DNA of 64,000 bases from Paenibacillus beijingensis (lineage in GTDB: Bacteria; Bacillota; Bacilli; Paenibacillales; Paenibacillaceae). The translations under genes and the position numbers were made by a program. The DNA is taken from positions 4,721,001 to 4,785,000 of the forward strand of contig NZ_CP011058.1 of assembly GCF_000961095.1 (NCBI RefSeq), given 5' to 3'. Below, in pieces: positions 16,927 through 25,161 of the stretch. The notes beneath the pieces were generated by a model that was not told the origin of the DNA, ran no database searches, and saw only the letters and a list, made by a program, of their open reading frames with translations. The number at the start of each line of letters is the position of its first letter. The stretch's first letter is position 1.

Positions 16927-17781
16927 TTATTTGCGGCTTTCGGTCGTTTGCCCGCCCGCAAGCTCGCGCACCTTAAGCAGGGCGCGGCGCGAACCGAGCT
17001 GCTGGTCTTCGTCGCCTTCATATTCAACGGTAAGCCAGTCTTCGTAGCCGGAGAGCTGCAGCTGATCGAACACGTACCCGATATCAACCGAGCCTTCGCC
17101 GGGTACTTTGCCGGCAAACCGCTCCCCGTTAAGCGCCTTGAACGCCAAGCCTTCATAATTTTCCGGCACTTTCACGAAATCTTTCACATGCACATGCGAC
17201 AGATAAGGGAGCAGCTTGACGATCGCTTCCGACGGATTGTCATCGACAAGCAGGAAGTTGCCCATATCGAACGTGCTGCGCAGGGCGGGGGAGTCCACCT
17301 GCTGAATGATTTCCAGCACCTGGTGCGCCTTGCCTGCAAACACGCCGTGATTTTCCAGGCAAAGCGCAATTCCTTTCGCTTCCGCGTAAGCTGCCGCTTC
17401 CTTCAATCCTTCCGCAATCCATAATTTGGCGTCGTCGTACGAGACGCCTTCTTTACGGTCTCCGGCAAAGACGCGGACGACACTCGCGCCGAGCGCGGCG
17501 GCACGATCGACGGCGGTGCGGATGTCGTCCACCTGCTGCCGGCGTTTGACTTCATCAGGCTCTGCAAAGTTATTCCCCGCTCCGAAGCAGGCCAGCTTCA
17601 GTCCGTTGCGTTCCAAAGCTTCCTTGACTCGGTCCAGTTCATCATCATTTTTCCAAAACATATTAAGCAGCTCGACGCCTTCAGCTCCGGCTTCGGCGGC
17701 AAAAGCGATGAAATCCTCATTGTTCCATGTTCCATCATACAAATATTTGTGGCAACTCCATATGCTCAGTGCCGGTTTCAT
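16927..17781 (-). CDS. sugar phosphate isomerase/epimerase (AP endonuclease family 2 fold)
   Basis: This 284-residue cytosolic TIM-barrel protein is of the IolE/xylose-isomerase-like type. Metal-ligand positions are recognisable: Glu in LCLENHGVF, Asp in RSTFDMGNF, His in VHVKDF and Glu in LTVEYEGDED. The order EN, DxGN, HVKD, EYE is diagnostic for the family. An AAAGGAGG site precedes ATG 17781. It is the last gene of a three-gene minus-strand operon, 25 bases after a related isomerase and downstream of a Gfo/Idh/MocA dehydrogenase. The substrate is unknown; polyol or keto-sugar conversion is likely from context. Confidence 0.9.
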   Translation of the reverse strand: MKPALSIWSCHKYLYDGTWNNEDFIAFAAEAGAEGVELLNMFWKNDDELDRVKEALERNGLKLACFGAGNNFAEPDEVKRRQQVDDIRTAVDRAAALGASVVRVFAGDRKEGVSYDDAKLWIAEGLKEAAAYAEAKGIALCLENHGVFAGKAHQVLEIIQQVDSPALRSTFDMGNFLLVDDNPSEAIVKLLPYLSHVHVKDFVKVPENYEGLAFKALNGERFAGKVPGEGSVDIGYVFDQLQLSGYEDWLTVEYEGDEDQQLGSRRALLKVRELAGGQTTESRK

Positions 17782-17806
17782 GTTACGTTTCCTCCTTTGA
17801 TTACCG

Positions 17807-18688
17807 TCAACGGAATGCCCGGATGAATTCGACCGCTTTGCGGATGTCTTCCTCGGGTTTCGTGCCGACCTCGCGTTCGATCGTCAAATACCCTTCATAT
17901 CCGATTTCCTGCAGTGCGGCAAAATAAGCGCTGAAATCGACTGCTCCTTCCCCGAGCGGAACCTCTTCGAACGCGTTGCCCGAGGAAGCCATTTCGGAGA
18001 TCGCCGCATGGTCCAAGCCGTTTCCTTCGAAGCCAAGAAAACCGTACACTTTGCGCGGATCGATCGGCCTGCGCCGGATGCCGTCCTTGACGTGCGTATG
18101 GACGATATAGTCTTTTAGCGTGCGGACGCCCTGTACCGGATCGTCGCCCGTCACCATGACCATATTGGCGGGATCGAAATTGACCGATACGCCGTTCGTG
18201 CTCAGCGTGTCGAGAAACGCCTTCAGATGGGCGGCCGGCTCCGGTCCGGTTTCGATCGCAAAATAAGCGTTCATGCTTTTGGCGTATCGTCCCAGTTCAT
18301 CGCACGCTTCCTGCATCGCGGCATAAATCGGACCGTTTGCATCGTCCGGAACGATGCCGATATGCGTCGTCACAATGGGCGTTCCGAGCTCGACCGCCAA
18401 ATCGAGGATCCGCTTGGACTTTTCCACCTTGGCAAGATTGGCGCCCCGGTCCTGGAATCCGTACCCGCCGAGGTCGCCGCACAGCGCCGAAATTTCAAGC
18501 CCGAGACCGTATATAAACTCCCGCAGCTCTTTCCGTTTGCCGGGGGAGAGAGCGGCCGGGTCCATTTCTCCGGATACGGCATAGATTTGAACGCCTTCCG
18601 CGCCGACCGCCTTCGCTTTCTTTAATCCCTCGGTAACGCCGATTCCGAAGCTGTCTACGATGACGCCGATTTTATTGGACAAATTCAT
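17807..18688 (-). CDS. sugar phosphate isomerase/epimerase
   Basis: This 293-residue TIM-barrel isomerase is distinct in sequence from its downstream neighbour but has the same layout of metal ligands: YFAIETGPEP (Glu), SVNFDPANMV (Asp), VHTHVKDG (His) and LTIEREVG (Glu). Ribosome site AGGAAAGGAA precedes ATG 18688. It lies between the dehydrogenase gene and the other isomerase on the minus strand. Paired isomerases with a Gfo/Idh/MocA enzyme are common in catabolism of inositol-like or rare sugars. Which sugar is involved cannot be read from sequence. Confidence 0.9.
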   Translation of the reverse strand: MNLSNKIGVIVDSFGIGVTEGLKKAKAVGAEGVQIYAVSGEMDPAALSPGKRKELREFIYGLGLEISALCGDLGGYGFQDRGANLAKVEKSKRILDLAVELGTPIVTTHIGIVPDDANGPIYAAMQEACDELGRYAKSMNAYFAIETGPEPAAHLKAFLDTLSTNGVSVNFDPANMVMVTGDDPVQGVRTLKDYIVHTHVKDGIRRRPIDPRKVYGFLGFEGNGLDHAAISEMASSGNAFEEVPLGEGAVDFSAYFAALQEIGYEGYLTIEREVGTKPEEDIRKAVEFIRAFR

Positions 18689-18755
18689 CTATCGCACATT
18701 CCTTTCCTGATCAAGCGGTAAAATGGTGAGTATACTGCGCGCGGCTTGCCGGCTG

Positions 18756-19814
18756 CTAAAAGTGAATTTCCTTGCCGATTGCCGCCGATTCATAGATCGC
18801 GGTCAGCATTTTAATGAGTTCAACGCCGTCCTCAACTGGACTGAGCGTCTCCTTCAAGCCCCGGCAGCTGTCGGCGAAATGGGCAATTTCACGCCCGAAC
18901 GCCTGCACAAAATCAAAGGACAAATGATCGACCTGAGGGGTGATGTTCATGATCGTATCGTGGCGCTCGGTCACGATGCGCAGCTCGGGCTCTAGCTCCG
19001 CGCCGCCCTTGTCGCCAAACAGCTGTACCGAAATCGAATCCTGTTTCGCATGCAGCGTAAAACTGACATCCACAAACAGCGACGCCCCGTTTTCGAAGCG
19101 GATGAGCGCATTGGCCAAATCTTCCACGTCATTGCGCTCGGCGTCGTAATCGGCTGCTTTGTAAAACGATAAGTTTTGGATGTTGGAGCGGTTGCCCAGC
19201 TTGCGGTATGTATTGCCGCTCACGCTTTTTACTTTCGGACGACCCATCAAATACCAGCACGCGTCAATGATATGAACGCCGAGATCGATCAGCGGACCGC
19301 CTCCGGACCGTTCGCGGTCGGAGAACCAGCCGCCCGGATTGCCGAGCCGCCGCAGGCAGCTCGCCTTTGCATAATAAATGTCGCCCAGCTCACCCGCGTC
19401 CACAAACCGGCGTACGACATCCGTGTTGGAGGCGTACCGCCGTACAACGCCGACTTGAAGCAGCTTGCCGGAACGGCGGACGGCGTCCTGCACGCGCAGC
19501 GCTTCCTCGACCGTTTTGCAAAGCGGTTTTTCGCACAGCACATGTTTGCCCGCTTCAAGGGCTGCGATGCTGATCTCGGCGTGCGTGTTGTTCCAAGTAC
19601 AAACGCTGACGGCCTCGGCATCGGAGCTTGCAAGCAGCTCGCGGTAATCGGTGTACACGTTCGGAATGCCGTATTTGGCCGACGTTTCCTGCGCCCGCTG
19701 CTCGTTCAGGTCGCATATTGCTACCAGCTCAATGTCCGGGTTGGCCGCATAAGCTCCCAGATGCGCACCCGATATGGAACCTGCGCCGATCACTCCGACT
19801 TTCAATTGACTCAT
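18756..19814 (-). CDS. Gfo/Idh/MocA family oxidoreductase
   Basis: This 352-residue NAD(P)-dependent dehydrogenase acts on sugars or polyols. It begins with the Rossmann motif VGVIGAGSISGAHL and contains the family signature ALEAGKHVLCEKPLCKT, with the catalytic Lys in EKP. The C-terminal alpha/beta domain carries GGGPLIDLGVHIIDACWYLM, including the conserved DxxxH. I start it at ATG 19814 because AGGAGAGGAAGG precedes it; the frame is open to 19922 without a site. It is the first gene of the minus-strand sugar operon. Confidence 0.92.
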   Translation of the reverse strand: MSQLKVGVIGAGSISGAHLGAYAANPDIELVAICDLNEQRAQETSAKYGIPNVYTDYRELLASSDAEAVSVCTWNNTHAEISIAALEAGKHVLCEKPLCKTVEEALRVQDAVRRSGKLLQVGVVRRYASNTDVVRRFVDAGELGDIYYAKASCLRRLGNPGGWFSDRERSGGGPLIDLGVHIIDACWYLMGRPKVKSVSGNTYRKLGNRSNIQNLSFYKAADYDAERNDVEDLANALIRFENGASLFVDVSFTLHAKQDSISVQLFGDKGGAELEPELRIVTERHDTIMNITPQVDHLSFDFVQAFGREIAHFADSCRGLKETLSPVEDGVELIKMLTAIYESAAIGKEIHF

Positions 19815-20361
19815 TCGCCTGTGCCTTCCTCTCCTGCGGTAAGTTTGCTGCCGCCTCGCGTTGCTGCCGAGATTAGCGGCATGACCTATTTGTTCATCTT
19901 CATTAAAAGGATGTGATATCATGATGTTTGAGATAGCTTTAATTTACCATGCAATATTCGGGTCGTGAATGTACAGAATGCCAACCTGCATGGACTATAT
20001 ATTCATTTCAACAAGATTTTGACCGTTCCGCCCTTTAATGAATTGAATGATCCTGAACCAATCTGCAATAAAGTAGACATCCGGTATTTCCGTCTTAATA
20101 CAAAATCAAACCTGCTTAAACATGATTATGATCGTCTGGTTACCGGGGAATGAGTAAACGAAAGGCTATGAAAAATTCTTGAACATAAGGGTCCCAAAAA
20201 CGTTGATGAATTAGAATCTAAAGCAGCTGATTTTTCTGAAGAAATTCAATAAACATCATAACAAGAAGACGGCATGCCGAATAATTCTCGGATGCCGGTT
20301 TCTCAACTAACGGGTACGATTCTTTAATACATTTGGCATAAAAGTTATACTGATAAATGAT
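19815..20361. other. AT-rich intergenic region with no recognisable gene
   Basis: The region is AT-richer than the operons on either side. Several short open frames are visible (for example a 62-codon frame at 19965-20153 and a fragment reading KILEHKGPKNVDELESKA before 20251), but none has a ribosome site or a family I recognise. A GGCATGCCGA/TCGGATGCC hairpin lies at about 20271-20299. The stretch may be debris of older genes. Confidence 0.5.
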
Positions 20362-20881
20362 GTGAATCAATCACGTTCGGGAGGGAGTATTATCTTTTTC
20401 AATACAATAAATTACCTAAAGTCAGGGAATGAAGTTCAGCGCCGAGCCTATACAGTAATCAAAGAACTCAACGTTCTCAATGACCTGTCTAGGTATACAC
20501 CTACACTATGCGGTACCATTCCAATTTCTATTGACGTAGAGGGGTCTGACCTCGACATTATTTTAGAGGTATATGATTTCGAGTTTTTTAAAAATGAACT
20601 CTATTCACTTTATGGAAACTTAGAAGGGTTTGTTTTAAAGGAGTTAAGCGTCAGAAGTGTGCCAACAATCGTGTCAAACTTTCGTTTTGGTGGCTTCGAA
20701 TCGGCACATGATTATTGAAAATCACCTTTTAATATTGAACCCCCATATAAGAACAAAAATTATTAGCCTTAAGGAAAAAGGCATAAAGACAGAGCCGGCA
20801 TTTGCTCAAGTTTTCGAATTAACAGGTGACCCTTATGATGAACTTCTTATTCTTGGAAGTAAAATTGGCATCATCAATTAA
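20362..20881 (+). pseudogene. DUF4269 family protein, broken
   Basis: The N-terminal frame reads NTINYLKSGNEVQRRAYTVI, then LNDLSRYTPTLCGTIPISID and EGSDLDIILEVYDFEFF, which are hallmarks of DUF4269 (nucleotidyltransferase-like) proteins. After SNFRFGGFES the frame is lost; a second frame picks up HMIIENHLLILNPHIRTKI and KTEPAFAQVFELTGDPYDEL to the stop at 20881. About 20 residues of the middle are missing. The ribosome site GGGAGGGAG (20379-20387) is followed by ATT/ATC instead of ATG, so the start codon also appears lost. The function of the family is unproven. Confidence 0.8.
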
Positions 20882-21241
20882 GCCAACGGTTACTTTAGTG
20901 AAATAGCGCAGCGGCAGTCTGGACTCTCGTCATTGACTGCCGCTGCTTCTTTGTTCAATGTTAGTCTAAAAAACTAATTTCTCTAAAGGCTGGTGATTGT
21001 TTGATGCCAAAATCCACATCAGATCAACAACGCCAGTCTGGAACTTATTTTCTCTGATCACCTGCGAGCTCCACTCCAACCATGATTTCCTCTTGGTCGG
21101 CAATACGCGTGCAGCTGCCCTGGCTGGTGCCGCATACCCGCTGCATGATGATCCCCGCCGTCCGCGACCCCTTCCATGAGAACGACGCGGTTTGGACCCG
21201 GTTGCTCCAGGGCATCGCCCACCGGTTGGGTCAAGCTGGCT
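20882..21241. other. intergenic region with one strong hairpin
   Basis: Apart from the terminator at 20908-20950 I see nothing I can assign. From about 21050 the base composition rises towards the GC-rich sigma/ABC operon. Open frames on the minus strand continue past the permease stop, but they give no recognisable protein. Confidence 0.4.
20908..20950 (+). terminator. terminator after the DUF4269 remnant
   Basis: GCAGCGGCAGTC (20908-20919) and GACTGCCGCTGC (20935-20946) form a perfect 12-base-pair stem followed by TTCTTTG. The hairpin remains intact although the gene before it has decayed. Confidence 0.75.
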
Positions 21242-22087
21242 CTACAGATCCTTCCGGCTGAACGCCCGGCACCCCAGCAAGAGCAGAACCGCCGCATACC
21301 CCACCGTATAAAGGAGGAAGGCATTCGAAGGAACACTCGGCATGGAAAAAGGACCCATGTCAGCCAGCGCCAACCCGGCCCAATCCGCTCCCCCCATAAG
21401 CTCGTAGAGGCTTCTTCGGTAGACCGAGTCCGTGGGCAGGAGCAGCCCGGTCAGAAGGACGAATTTTTCCAGTGCGGGGTGTGTCTCTCCATAGCTCGAT
21501 ACCCCTTCGAACAGCCCGCTGAAGAGGGCAAACCCGTACAGAAGGGCGGCGAAGATCCCGTTCCCGAGCATCGGCAAATAGACGGAACCCAGCATTGTCA
21601 GCGTGAGGAGAAGGAGCGGCATCCAGAGGAACAGCACGAAGCTTCGCAGCAGTTCTTCCGCCCGTACGGGAAATCCGCCCAGGCTGTGGATGGTCCAGAC
21701 CACGGAAACGAACAGGACTGTGCTGTACACGGCGATCCAGACGGCGTGGCCCAGCCATTTGGCCAGATAGAGCTTCCAACGGGGGATGGGGCGGGCGGCG
21801 ACGGCCAGCAGCAAACCGTTCTCCTGTTCGCCCGTGACGGTCCCCATGGCTGAGAAGAGCACGAAGAAGGACGCCAGGAATTGTGCGAAAAAAAGCCCCA
21901 GCACCATCAGCACCATGCTGTTCATCAGCCGTTCGGCGGGGGAGACCCGGTTCTGCCAGGCCATGCCTGCCAGCTCCCGGACCCCGAAGGCGAACAGGAC
22001 CAGAAAGACGAAGGTCAGAATTAGCGTGACCAGGAACACCCGCTTGCGGGTCAGCTCCTTGAAGGTGGCGGAGATGTATAAGGTCAT
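21242..22087 (-). CDS. ABC-2 type transporter permease
   Basis: This 281-residue membrane protein has about six helices, including FLVTLILTFVFLVLFAFGV, LMVLGLFFAQFLASFFVLFS, AVWIAVYSTVLFVSVVW and AVLLLLGCRAF. The segment GTVTGEQENGLLLAVAARPI matches the conserved coupling loop of ABC-2 permeases. Its start overlaps the ATPase stop by four bases (ATGA), so the two are translationally coupled and surely form one exporter. As the last gene of the sigma/anti-sigma operon, it could export the compound or stress agent sensed by that system. Confidence 0.9.
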   Translation of the reverse strand: MTLYISATFKELTRKRVFLVTLILTFVFLVLFAFGVRELAGMAWQNRVSPAERLMNSMVLMVLGLFFAQFLASFFVLFSAMGTVTGEQENGLLLAVAARPIPRWKLYLAKWLGHAVWIAVYSTVLFVSVVWTIHSLGGFPVRAEELLRSFVLFLWMPLLLLTLTMLGSVYLPMLGNGIFAALLYGFALFSGLFEGVSSYGETHPALEKFVLLTGLLLPTDSVYRRSLYELMGGADWAGLALADMGPFSMPSVPSNAFLLYTVGYAAVLLLLGCRAFSRKDL

Positions 22088-23073
22088 TGCGGGACACCTC
22101 CTTGACGGGACCCGGCCATTCGGAGGAACCAGTCCTCCAGGCTGTACGGCTCGGGGCCGGATTCGTAGAGCGTCAGGCCGCTCCGGATGAACAGAGAGAT
22201 CAGATAGCCGGCCTGTTCCCGGTCGGTTACGCGGGCGGACAGGAGGGCGTTACCGCTCTCATCGGCCTCGACCAGGCTCAGCTGGGAGGAGAGGGCGCCG
22301 CCGACGGCGTCGTTCAGCTCCGCCCACGTCTCCGGGAGCCAGCCGCCGAGCCGGAAGCGCCAGTTGGCACCGCTGTCCCCGCTATCACCGGTGCCGCTGA
22401 GCAGCTTGTGCAGCGGACCCGACGCCAGCAGCTCGCCTCCGTACAGGAAGGCGGCTTCATCGCACAGCTCCTCCACATCCTCGAGCAGATGGGTATTGAG
22501 GAAAATCGTCACGCCTCTGCCCCGGAGCCGCTTCAGCAGGCTGCGGATCTCGTAGCGGCCGACGGGGTCCAGGGCCGAAGCGGGCTCGTCCAGGATCACC
22601 AGCTCGGGATCCAGGAGCAGGGCTGCAGCCAGGCCGAGGCGCTGCTGCATTCCCTTGGAGAAGCCGCCGACCCGGCGGTCCGCGGCTTCGGACAAGCCGA
22701 CCAGCTCCAGGGAATCCCGGACCCGGCTGCGGAAGGCGGGCGCCCGCGTTTCCTGCGGGCGCAGCCCGCCCAGTTGACCATGGAAGCGGAGCACCTCCGC
22801 CGGTGTCAGCCAATCCTGAAAGCGGAACAGCTCGGGCAAATACCCGAGCTTGCGTCGTGCCTCCGGCCGGCCCAGCGGCAGCCCCAGCACGTTGGCCCGC
22901 CCGGAATCGGGGCGGTGGAGGCCGGCGAGCATTTTGACGAAGGTGCTTTTGCCGGCACCGTTCGGTCCCAGCAGGCCGAAGATGCAGCCCTTCGGCACCT
23001 GCAGGGTGATGCCGCGGCAGCCGCCGCGGCCGTTGTAGGTCTTGGTTAATTCCGCCGTTTCAATCATCATCAT
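22084..23073 (-). CDS. ABC transporter ATP-binding protein
   Basis: This 329-residue ATPase is of the DrrA/CcmA export class. It has Walker A GLLGPNGAGKSTFVK, signature VGGFSKGMQQRLGLAAA, Walker B LVILDEPASALDP, and an H-loop in TIFLNTHLLED (Asn-Thr-His). A C-terminal extension of about 110 residues follows the nucleotide-binding domain, as in other drug exporters of this class. It overlaps the upstream anti-sigma-like gene and the downstream permease by four bases each. The energy-coupling role for the adjacent permease is clear; the cargo is not. Confidence 0.93.
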   Translation of the reverse strand: MMMIETAELTKTYNGRGGCRGITLQVPKGCIFGLLGPNGAGKSTFVKMLAGLHRPDSGRANVLGLPLGRPEARRKLGYLPELFRFQDWLTPAEVLRFHGQLGGLRPQETRAPAFRSRVRDSLELVGLSEAADRRVGGFSKGMQQRLGLAAALLLDPELVILDEPASALDPVGRYEIRSLLKRLRGRGVTIFLNTHLLEDVEELCDEAAFLYGGELLASGPLHKLLSGTGDSGDSGANWRFRLGGWLPETWAELNDAVGGALSSQLSLVEADESGNALLSARVTDREQAGYLISLFIRSGLTLYESGPEPYSLEDWFLRMAGSRQGGVPQ

Positions 23074-24242
23074 GACTGGACAAGCTCCTCCGCGGCCCGC
23101 TGGAAGGTGGATTCCATGGGGAAATCGTTCATATCGCCGCTCAGCAAGCCGATCCGTTCCCCGTCGAGCCAGAGCAGATAGCGATTGCTGCCGTCCAAGG
23201 TCATGATCGCATCATGTCCGCCCAGCCGCAGGCTGGTGGTCACGCCGTCTTGGACCGGAACCGGCAGGGTGCTCCGCCAATCGCCGATGGCGGCCAGTTT
23301 GGTCCGCAGGCTGTCCGGCAGCACGGGCAGCCCCAGTACCGCCTCTCGGACGGTTGCCGCATCGATGCCGCCCTCCACCGTCAGCTCCGGCTTGCCGAAT
23401 TGGAGCAGCCGCACCGGCTTGCCCGACAAGGTGCCCTCTGTGGTGATGCCGTCCGGGATGTGCAGCCGGATGGCTTTGCCGTCCGCCTCGGCAGGCAGGG
23501 TGGTGGTGCTGCCCAAACGGGTGAGCAGCCGGTTGACCGCCTTCACGTTCAGGTGGAAGGTCAGCGTGGTGGCCGGCTGGTAGGCGGGGGCGGTAGGGTT
23601 CCCCAGCTGGAGCAGGGGGGCGCCCATCCGTTTTTTCGCTTCCTCCCAGGTAACGGTGCGGGCCTTCCCGCCACCCGATTGGGTCAAGGTGCCGTATTGG
23701 GCCAGGTTGAAGCTCCGGTCTCCATCGGGAGAGCCGCGGTCCAGCAGGCTGGAGATGGCCGCCATGTCATCCGCTGTGATCCCGACTCCGACCATGTGCT
23801 GGATGCGGAAGGTTTGCATCATGGCGGCCAGCGCCCGGTCCCCCAGGGGAGTGGTGATCAGGCCGATGGCTATAACAGCTGCGGCAACTCCGGCGGTCAG
23901 TCTCCGAAGCCTGCGTTTGGCCGGTCTCTCCGTCCGCCAGGTGCCGTCCGCGCCATTAGCACCTGTCGCCTTTTCAACCCCCGTTCCCCCGACAACCGGG
24001 GCCCCTTGTGTCACCCGGAATTCTCCTGTCTGCTTCATCTCAAGCGCACCATCCTTCTCGTGATCATTTTGATTCCCATCCAATCGTGCCTCGATCCTTG
24101 TTTCGTCCGTACGCCGATCTTCCTCCGCCAGCCTCCAAAATGCCGGAACCGGCTCCCGGGCCGCCAGCCTCTCGAACCGCTCCCAAGCCCGGTCCGTATC
24201 AAAAACCGGCTCCCCGCCGGTCCGTTTCGCTCCGTCCGCCAT
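23070..24242 (-). CDS. membrane-anchored anti-sigma-like protein (DUF4179/DUF4367-like)
   Basis: The 390-residue product has a soluble N-terminal part of about 115 residues and one membrane helix (LTAGVAAAVIAIGLITTPLG). An extracytoplasmic domain of about 250 residues follows, typical of transmembrane anti-sigma factors encoded after ECF sigma genes. The outer part contains ITWEEAKKRMG-like and LTFHLNVKAVN segments seen in DUF4367/DUF4179-type domains, but I cannot assign it firmly. Its start lies 44 bases inside the sigma gene, behind a GGAGGAGGAG site, and its end overlaps the ATPase gene. It likely holds the sigma factor inactive until an envelope signal arrives. Confidence 0.7.
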   Translation of the reverse strand: MADGAKRTGGEPVFDTDRAWERFERLAAREPVPAFWRLAEEDRRTDETRIEARLDGNQNDHEKDGALEMKQTGEFRVTQGAPVVGGTGVEKATGANGADGTWRTERPAKRRLRRLTAGVAAAVIAIGLITTPLGDRALAAMMQTFRIQHMVGVGITADDMAAISSLLDRGSPDGDRSFNLAQYGTLTQSGGGKARTVTWEEAKKRMGAPLLQLGNPTAPAYQPATTLTFHLNVKAVNRLLTRLGSTTTLPAEADGKAIRLHIPDGITTEGTLSGKPVRLLQFGKPELTVEGGIDAATVREAVLGLPVLPDSLRTKLAAIGDWRSTLPVPVQDGVTTSLRLGGHDAIMTLDGSNRYLLWLDGERIGLLSGDMNDFPMESTFQRAAEELVQS

Positions 24243-24768
24243 CGTGCTGCTCCTCCTCCTGCCCGTATTTCTTCTTCAGCCGTTCCTCCGCCCGGGCCAG
24301 CAGCGTGCCGACAATCTTCGGGTTGACCTCCAGCCGGAAGGCAATCTCCTCGTAGCTGTACCCTTCCTCCCGAAGCAGAAGGGCGGTCCGGTCCCGGTCC
24401 GAGAGTTTCTGCAGCACCCGGCGGACCACGTCTATTTCCCACTCGCGGATGACCTCCGTCTCTCCCGAAGGGGCGGTGCCTTCCGACCAAGCCGCCACAC
24501 GGGCGGTTTCCTTTTCCAATAACGCCTTGCCCGACGACCGTTGTCTCAAATAATCGTAGCCCACCCGGGTCAGAACCCGATGCAGCCAAGCGCGGGCGGC
24601 CTCCAGCTGGTCCGGAGGGCTCCGGTAGAGCCGCAGGAACACCTCTTGGGCCAAATCCTCCGCCGTCGCATAATCGCCGGTCAACGCATAGAGCTTCCGC
24701 GCCACCTCGGGGTAATGCTCCCGGAACAAGCGCTGGAACAGCTCGGGTACTTGTGAGCCTTCTTCCAT
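24199..24768 (-). CDS. ECF-type RNA polymerase sigma factor
   Basis: This 189-residue sigma-70 family factor has region 2 (ALTGDYATAEDLAQEVFLRL, then ARAWLHRVLTRVGYDYLRQR) and region 4 (LSDRDRTALLLREEGYSYEE, then IAFRLEVNPKIVGTLLARAE). Region 3 is absent, as in ECF factors. AAAGGGGGA precedes ATG 24768. The anti-sigma-like gene begins before the sigma stop, so the pair is co-translated. A possible ECF promoter (TGCTACA, 16 bases, CGTC) lies 28-55 bases upstream, which suggests autoregulation of the four-gene operon. Confidence 0.92.
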   Translation of the reverse strand: MEEGSQVPELFQRLFREHYPEVARKLYALTGDYATAEDLAQEVFLRLYRSPPDQLEAARAWLHRVLTRVGYDYLRQRSSGKALLEKETARVAAWSEGTAPSGETEVIREWEIDVVRRVLQKLSDRDRTALLLREEGYSYEEIAFRLEVNPKIVGTLLARAEERLKKKYGQEEEQHDGGRSETDRRGAGF

Positions 24769-24796
24769 GTTGCCGCCGTCCCCCTTTCACTTATAA

Positions 24797-24823
24797 GACG
24801 GATGCCGGATCGTTTTTGTAGCA
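24797..24823 (-). promoter_or_regulatory. candidate ECF promoter of the sigma/ABC operon
   Basis: On the minus strand TGCTACA (24823-24817) is separated by exactly 16 bases from CGTC (24800-24797). This fits the general ECF pattern of a TGxxAC -35 and a CGTC -10. It is correctly placed to transcribe the sigma gene starting at 24768. The assignment is by pattern only. Confidence 0.4.
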
Positions 24824-24907
24824 GTGTAAAAAAACAATTCTCATTTTGATATTATTCTGCGGAATCTCTTCCGCCATGGTGGGGGAAGTCCTGGTCCCCT
24901 GGCTAGC

Positions 24908-24952
24908 AGAACGATCCTGAAAAACCGTTACCATTACGGGTTGTCCTTGGAT
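24908..24952. repeat. dispersed hairpin repeat, copy 2
   Basis: Bases 24908-24944 are identical to 4261-4297, with similarity for about 45 bases. It lies between the divergent sigma operon and helD gene. The outer arms of the hairpin are less complementary in this copy. Confidence 0.8.
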
Positions 24953-25054
24953 GCTAACGGAAGCCCCAAAGCTGGGCAATCGCGTCCTGGCAGGGCGGCA
25001 CTGACGGATCAATCTGGATCGTTTCGGAATGCCTACTGTCAGATGAAAATAAAG

Positions 25055-25083
25055 TAGACAATTAATTCCAACAATGATATAAT
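25055..25083 (+). promoter_or_regulatory. sigma-A promoter of the 690-residue HelD gene
   Basis: TAGACA (25055-25060, five of six consensus positions) and TATAAT (25078-25083) are spaced by 17 bases. Transcription would begin about 72 bases before the start codon. Confidence 0.7.
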
Positions 25084-25161
25084 TCTCGCTCTTGACATTA
25101 TTGGCGCGGATTTACGAAAGCGTCATTGCTTGCTGCAAAACTTTTGGGAGGTAACTGATCC

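Noticed and set aside
19965..20153. 62-codon frame upstream of the DUF4269 remnant
   Set aside because: No ribosome site, no family resemblance, and surrounding sequence looks like debris.
22087..24326. Plus-strand open frames of 320 and 370 codons opposite the ABC/anti-sigma genes
   Set aside because: Antisense to genes with Walker, signature and membrane motifs; their composition reflects high GC only.
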